This document shows, piece by piece, positions 57,801 through 59,278 of a stretch of DNA of 59,278 nt. Under the pieces are notes generated by a model that worked only from the letters and a program-made list of their open reading frames with translations, searched no databases and had not been told where the DNA came from. The DNA is taken from assembly GCA_020845635.1 (NCBI GenBank), contig JADLFI010000011.1:1-59278 (forward strand), given 5' to 3'. The DNA is from Bacteroidia bacterium (GTDB lineage: Bacteria; Bacteroidota; Bacteroidia; UBA4408). Position numbers and translations under genes: made by a program. The first letter of the stretch is position 1. The number at the start of each line of letters is the position of its first letter.

Positions 57801-59278
57801 TAATTACTACCTCCCTAAATTCTTTAAGTTGTTCGGGATCATCAGGCAAATTATCTGTTCCTACTTTCTCTTCAACAGCACGATATTGTTTTAAAAGCTC
57901 CTCTTTCTCTTCTTCTTTTTTTGTTGCTCTATTTCGTTGTTCTTGTTTTTTTCTATTTTTTTCTTCTGCTGCTTGTTTTTTTGCCTCGTTATCAAGCATT
58001 GCTTGTTTTTGTCTTTTTTTCTCTTCCTCTTCTTCTGCTTTTCTAGCAGCTTCTTCTAAGGCATTCTCGTAATATTCCCTGTCATTTTGAATATCGAGTT
58101 GAAAACTTTTATTTAAATCACCTAATTCTTCATCAGTATAATCACCATTTTCAATTCTTTCTAAGTCAAGAAGTTTTTTAAAACCCTCTTCGTATTCCTC
58201 ATTTTGAAGAAGTTCGTTAAATTCAGCATTGAATTGCTCCTCTCTTTTATCTTCTATTTCTTTCTTTTTCGCTAATGCTTTATTTAAACTATCTTCTAAC
58301 TTTAAAAGGATTTCTTCTAATTTAGGAATAATAATAGTTAATTTGTTGCGATTATTTATAAACTGAACTTTTGTTTCTATTTCCAAAGGTTCTTTTATAG
58401 CCTCAGCAAGATTTATGCTTGTTTTTTCAATTTCCCCTAAAAGACCGTTTATATCGTGCATTTTAGTTTTTAACTTTTCAATGTTTAATTCTATTTCAGA
58501 AAGATCTACAAGGTCTTCTATATGAAAAGAAAGATCTTTTACAGCAGTTTCAAAAAACCCAAGACTAAAACTAACATCATTATGTAAATCACGTAACTTT
58601 TGCTGTTTTTCAGCTTCTGCTTCTGCTGCTTTTTCTTGCTCTTTTTGTGCTTCCTCTATTGCTATTAATCGATTTAATTCCTCCTCCTGTCTTTTAATTT
58701 CTTGACGTTTATTCTCCTCTTTTTGAAGATTTTCCTGTTGTTGTCCTAATGCTTTTAGTTCTGCATCATATTTAGTGTCATTTCTTAACCATCCATCGTT
58801 TGAACCAAGAATACCAATTAATCCCCATGGGTTATCTTTTTCATCCCTAACAGCTTTACCATCCCAAATACCTTTTCTTTCTTTTTCAGCAAAAAAAGTT
58901 ATCTTGTCTCCTATTGATAGAGTAGATTCTACTTTTTTGGTATCTATAACTTCACTTCCTTTTTTAGCCAAAGCTGTACCTTCAGAAATTGTTTTTAAGT
59001 CTTTTCTTGTAAAAGTGTTTCTTCTTTCTATATCAGCTTTTTTAGCTTCAGCGGCTAATTCAGCATCGTATTTAGCGTTGATTTTATCTATATGTGTTTG
59101 GTTAGGGTTTTCATCTACATTGGTTGATTGAGGTGTAGAACTTACCCAATTTTTAAATCCTTCTATATCTTGTTTAGAACCTAGTATATGAATTTGTTCT
59201 GGTTCAAATACTACAATTTGATTTTCACCAGCATCATATATCCTATTATCTGATTGCTTTCCTCCTTTCAACAAAAGA
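45811..59278 (-). CDS. Giant polyprotein-like virion RNA polymerase, 5' end beyond the window
   Basis: At least 4,487 residues; the frame is open to the right edge, so the true start lies outside. Order from the visible N-terminus: charged coiled-coil blocks (about 60-620); mixed region; zincin-like VVKHELFHRIFGYY near residue 1545; long helical regions; then the polymerase core: HSATPLRIVGFYD, IVVPYELIKVTGADFDVDSMFVIRPE near residue 3165, which matches the beta'-type barrel with the DxDxD metal-binding loop of crAss-like virion RNA polymerases (cellular enzymes have DFDGD). About 1,300 more residues follow. Expected to be packaged and injected to transcribe early genes. It may be cut into pieces, perhaps by its own zincin domain. 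Confidence 0.85.
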   Translation of the reverse strand, partial: LLLKGGKQSDNRIYDAGENQIVVFEPEQIHILGSKQDIEGFKNWVSSTPQSTNVDENPNQTHIDKINAKYDAELAAEAKKADIERRNTFTRKDLKTISEGTALAKKGSEVIDTKKVESTLSIGDKITFFAEKERKGIWDGKAVRDEKDNPWGLIGILGSNDGWLRNDTKYDAELKALGQQQENLQKEENKRQEIKRQEEELNRLIAIEEAQKEQEKAAEAEAEKQQKLRDLHNDVSFSLGFFETAVKDLSFHIEDLVDLSEIELNIEKLKTKMHDINGLLGEIEKTSINLAEAIKEPLEIETKVQFINNRNKLTIIIPKLEEILLKLEDSLNKALAKKKEIEDKREEQFNAEFNELLQNEEYEEGFKKLLDLERIENGDYTDEELGDLNKSFQLDIQNDREYYENALEEAARKAEEEEEKKRQKQAMLDNEAKKQAAEEKNRKKQEQRNRATKKEEEKEELLKQYRAVEEKVGTDNLPDDPEQLKEFREVVIKRGKEIEAEIKKLQNKARTQKSKIDKDIVEAELALNGKKLDGQKQLLTAIDAKFSDLAAEKKKIKEKAKEVLESPNDYFNEHITPENDDYYYLTEEDEAETEEEITIEDFKELKRILANLDIEEGSHVLEYPDNTVTKTVDGFLTDGDGTRYDKVYYVRIKGEEKGDIYAVRETRTTGKYQILGLQRHDVNININELDKESVSFGHNETKKKNLLNTSVQLQSPYKLATARKLTFAYSKELNEVNLSDIRKKFEEGLSLTPEQAENLHIRFFLPTTNEENELTKMGLPDMNYTFNKGFPYLIISNIYKTYKDKDGVERTFPIKPMIIKLSGDKMTDEEFEPIKDWETQLYQFQIRILSRVISPAGLEAMSNYISSLVRNPDKELMDILKDYSTMKEFRKEEAFAKLLKEQILKWTAQGKTTLKELTWHEKFFLSFIVKKQFLTEKEKKQFDGYKNALSVFVHALAKAKTLGNDAVNTTPEDCIKLASAFDEEKKKEAARKAERARETSKNTKTSPLEAAQMKNFRELIVQIEEDLKSKDETKKKEAGEFLKTVLRIIDLYYGEDSVFDILKKSSKETAEQFQERVEARKTELEKDGNEWNTETNLRGEVKFYHIAENKKKTYSFVQKIKAAQGIAPKTFIRIANANRKRLLGFQRTFLTIREDIKGKNAAALSNLLKAKSLLGYAIEGIREIQKKLEAGYNTGITVNLSVEERINYNALENKLLNIQRETIALLATERTPEDRALLTQLKVNVEIVLSQLASKNSDKGYSSTPLSFEDIALLIDFFEDNTNPPIVVQIRKSQFLKGVEKLNNLYANKKAQEEEFKEVSNKIRMRTSFEEILPTRITLKEDDSNVVTDVVTPFQEAQNTEVVSEENEVGENAEVIVPSSQDVVTSYEEIETANVEVGKEDLTEEQKQFLANFPKAAASSSIVAVFNHVIGKIGSKYQNYSFENGVFTVLKRGRPVDLANEVNEFIDEFNNPKMLRADVELPVGELITLEEFKARAKRYMPDISDEQLHALHQDILQELAGGVSVRGMVRGLDVFVELEDGKVRANVVKHELFHRIFGYYLQGVDKQRLYEAYVELYGETPSRMEWEEILARKFQTFPDLKSRPKNFLYRLYLKVMKFLNLINDYDYEINKLFTEIEQGKHSVILSPEESFWGSSREEPRFYEGDIQKDYGTVETFMAAKRSLHYFIAELTGNIIKVNRLGEFVQLSGTESNLGNLSNEELFVKVITHIRDENNQDEGFKILREKFKGFKLNKKENQEEQRLFTSMMRVFIPDFQLPFSSAQAIAASTQEVMGEEEEVTIDTELETSKGLKSHIERKENISYEDSANILTKIFLNTFVFVSSNGRKILVEPNFAYVKSVQILNGLNFNQQNSDTRSFEEFLSAQIDAAVIKEGNNALTKAIGERIKIIIKKASTPVAPESPVVFLNPNTAALPNYDAISAFLNDSEYSEKEAEELFLKFEEIAYEERFKIVDGQNILKTETELLRRQLELPNGKRVTLFHINRRAGRTYADFFQDVGTNILDAESAKKDFQRAWNRDLLASLHVSLVSLRERAPYTYVKEKNYGVAVLKYFPTVMLSVDQRIKEDIKNLFADVEKRAALSEAFRDVFGNALVLADFADATMFGKSNEEHQKNRNSTYYFASSVLNELATQEKFNAYVDSLPLEQREKTTFESYIKAGFKKAMEDEIKSHELLKKDTGLTEKEVIAKTKIEKRIKGFVKHLMPKVTNNSLLEAKFEEMRKVDLNALKFLAKANLAYLSIKGKTIPLTIPALEKATKYVTELGAGAPSISYSQMLPEMLVRLLGFSDPVFTAEDVDKISFFGFSLIRTYSQESDERQTAPKVLTEKTFKKNKKSKKSSTSAVEEESNEKITGQNVENGEGIINFETEEDTEEFPELITVQLSRNHAQDLNRLARVLSKSNDFIRESTYRGSDGKKNYNFTLSSSAHRNARALIPRTAENFPLPKHFDFPFYKANPLQKDMFRPIAMQEHDKSREKDRHTEYKSETISQYWERNFVGGFLSTLFSDRAEVVEFLDPAEDRPSLIALRFNMLNEEQLKNLYAGLLHQLTLRPEKLPTSTVYNSKSLINLEKLETLLNADKDLLEDLKKKVTEQESFLVNNYDIQAIINKFKNKEGSNFAELTDKEYKVMAEYLMVMFEEDAAAIAKEMLMASKFDLPGNMQTLTKHLEKYGLSQEAINYFDRGGDRDGDSFRIKRTYGEALNFESPDVIALHNALTDIVKLWLRHAYPHNYLAQQLISGDVAHTKSSQDRLKRLGGSHAPGSVGLISSDFHAPKTYKVAVMEELQGNIFSALEEFEKLGKYPVKDGVSPVDALDGSAFMLPERLEMLQRMFGEASQPTSLVKSAHYEIREKEIIMVKSNTTVLSKAFVEAKNMPGEDIVREKLKNFVANLRALGVDEAIPPSSLKIGERKPIPIAKLLNGRLTEKEIQDFSQTSVLTLSNDEYKIQLDPVHVTEEAITNPSQLPYFLNIMEQSVEEAGAIYESMAELYDLSLEETLPKFSDLEKIKAQVIKKVKGNNASDYIELLNSGADINYPMIGVRTLNNAIASFSKSTVELKFSGGKMVLVPDLGIERRVDKKKRRLKPVIDDKGLLYYEALLPRYMEKYVHLGDIFGVRIPTTEIHSATPLRIVGFYDNNGTNGIVVPYELIKVTGADFDVDSMFVIRPESISDRAGLRLLLHQKFSSYKEQLADNWKNLEKAAFTLLTIERNKEELMNLQGYKDATPEGGEDRRYTRVFNWKNKSKTFMSTSLAQLDLELEKTKAEIIEMFKNSISEVTTYDEKIENLEKTLEQGRGKKIENELKRTIKNRNALFETPVNELIEGIKNLPSNFAGIIVDENKRKTFDEAALSALKQEISETSDEVLKKLLKSKLKVMLKNKIFVNYMQVLQKPQTRGRMLSPISTDAFNKKGENFKNDGLYAEGTVNRYIQDLKLNQFLKDKGLNREDIDAATIKKITTLLKEYDLSNPLDKARAYRSVFDGADLTGIFANFAKSLAYEIRSGLAIGTSTKIGTFNVSLNKIQTEYLSKLLELESELITELSKQLKREKVPDKLLRKRLSIVRNHIDLVLANVKSTDEEATLTTFERRFFELDKDHVRTAPTIKSFLGIDTTQLVGLTDELKVWEVIDSLVNAAIDNLKEQILSIINANKITAEAIAASVALGLDINTTALIFNQDIIKALQFQHSSALKAMLIKQVGKEAYEGLIKSMKEANVDSNIVGIMETYFEEVEKSPVNKVERTEETERLIATEIVKVSADVSNTQDGENVVPEEVDERENEVDILELLDNNTALFGKMKSSEQREKEEKGRKFPFLTVQELEDNFGKEGTPLFRLKVLMLFSKLAKIGSDINSLALAIGSLKSIPADAIKVQRMLENMEKFRNNKELLGEDIYETLPHVKAATNVLSTLNSEVFEKYFYRFSKIFKEEIVRRVRAEGIKLNSSDTIIDESLVSNEFFNYALTNELSNVYETPEGESKPLQITVTFKSGQNEIHKTYTGTAAYTYLVSEELLKIKNDYTAAKKQAEQDKVPFKTNFLLEGLEISQNIYGSYNVRFTLGVNLTDISVAQLKEAVNAIPTGWNPETKEFASTITSPELMKKLFHISVITNGMSAGQNTFNKGLPTILHKEASIHLGNRLKTLKENPEKFRAEAERFLFHLAAKYPHALPFVTKNMGTLQFTEVASATGDTNRIYDGIFTTEDKTVNFHYDLSFEVKDIDSMPRFIQTGKYKTAYVLIFSHSTNGEEGTKPKNFAYYKKLPKNRLFNINKVEEVAPIGDTLFTQEEYFRTDVPYFKEDAFSVDSDGFVTIYSAKIKEQAYADTFFLSKNSVPDNTDRILVEKVGEKFKISEKPALVITESFKYQLEAELEHLLFSKKENKLIKKEEFAAYEGLVTLLNEELKKIGVVFYNTETKESNPAMGIIRLKDVVVDREAFKTIEVTDFQLPKEGLDKFSLFSRVFLNSALNQEQTEENADTEEDCQGE

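Noticed and set aside
45811-59278. Recoded stop codons as seen in some crAss-like phages
   Set aside because: Frames of 1,410 and 4,487+ codons are open in the standard code, and standard stops end genes at expected overlaps.

Overview
The window looks like part of a crAss-like phage genome (Crassvirales-type, Bacteroidetes host). The minus strand carries a giant protein of at least 4,487 residues with an RNA polymerase active-site loop (DFDVD inside a beta'-like barrel), next to a 1,410-residue protein with a metallopeptidase motif and a RecB-like nuclease fold. This arrangement is typical of the injected virion RNA polymerase block of crAss-like phages. Plus-strand genes encode family A DNA polymerase, a DnaB-like helicase, a Toprim primase, nucleases, ThyX and a class II ribonucleotide reductase. 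Signal peptides ending in AQ or a lipobox Cys, and little use of Shine-Dalgarno sequences outside the left end, fit a Bacteroidetes host. The standard genetic code suffices. No capsid, portal or terminase gene is visible, so the window is partial.

Layout. (1) 1-10,120, plus strand: small orphan genes, visibly richer in G+C up to about 7.3 kb, separated by repeated structured RNA modules. By eye these comprise several families of H-type pseudoknots with compensatory changes between copies, a family of long hairpins, one complete tRNA (CAU), and four tRNA-like elements that keep acceptor and T-type stems but have no anticodon arm. A pseudoknot (PK-Z) sits 7-9 nt upstream of five start codons. 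A second type (PK-X) usually follows stop codons closely. (2) 10.1-16.2 kb: AT-rich, tightly overlapping small genes, mostly unrecognised, some secreted or membrane-anchored. (3) 16.2-22.2 kb: a ubiquitin-like conjugation cassette resembling PRTRC systems (VWA protein, E2-like protein, JAMM peptidase, ThiF/E1). (4) 21.9-23.2 kb: LysM lipoprotein and exported glucosaminidase. (5) 23.9-34.5 kb: replication and recombination genes. (6) 34.5-41.5 kb: small orphans, two macrodomain proteins, ThyX, class II RNR and an adenine/cytosine N-methyltransferase. (7) A terminator hairpin with a long T-run at 41.53 kb separates these from (8) the two giant minus-strand genes, the second running off the right edge.

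Working model. Replication, nucleotide-synthesis and counter-defence genes form long overlapping plus-strand operons. The giant proteins would be packaged and injected to start transcription. The left-end RNA modules look like a phage-specific system that may process, cap and translate short mRNAs: tRNA-like elements as processing points, PK-X at new 3' ends, and PK-Z or PK-Y at new 5' ends. That model is inference. The pairings, copies and spacings were read directly from the sequence, without folding software or database searches.
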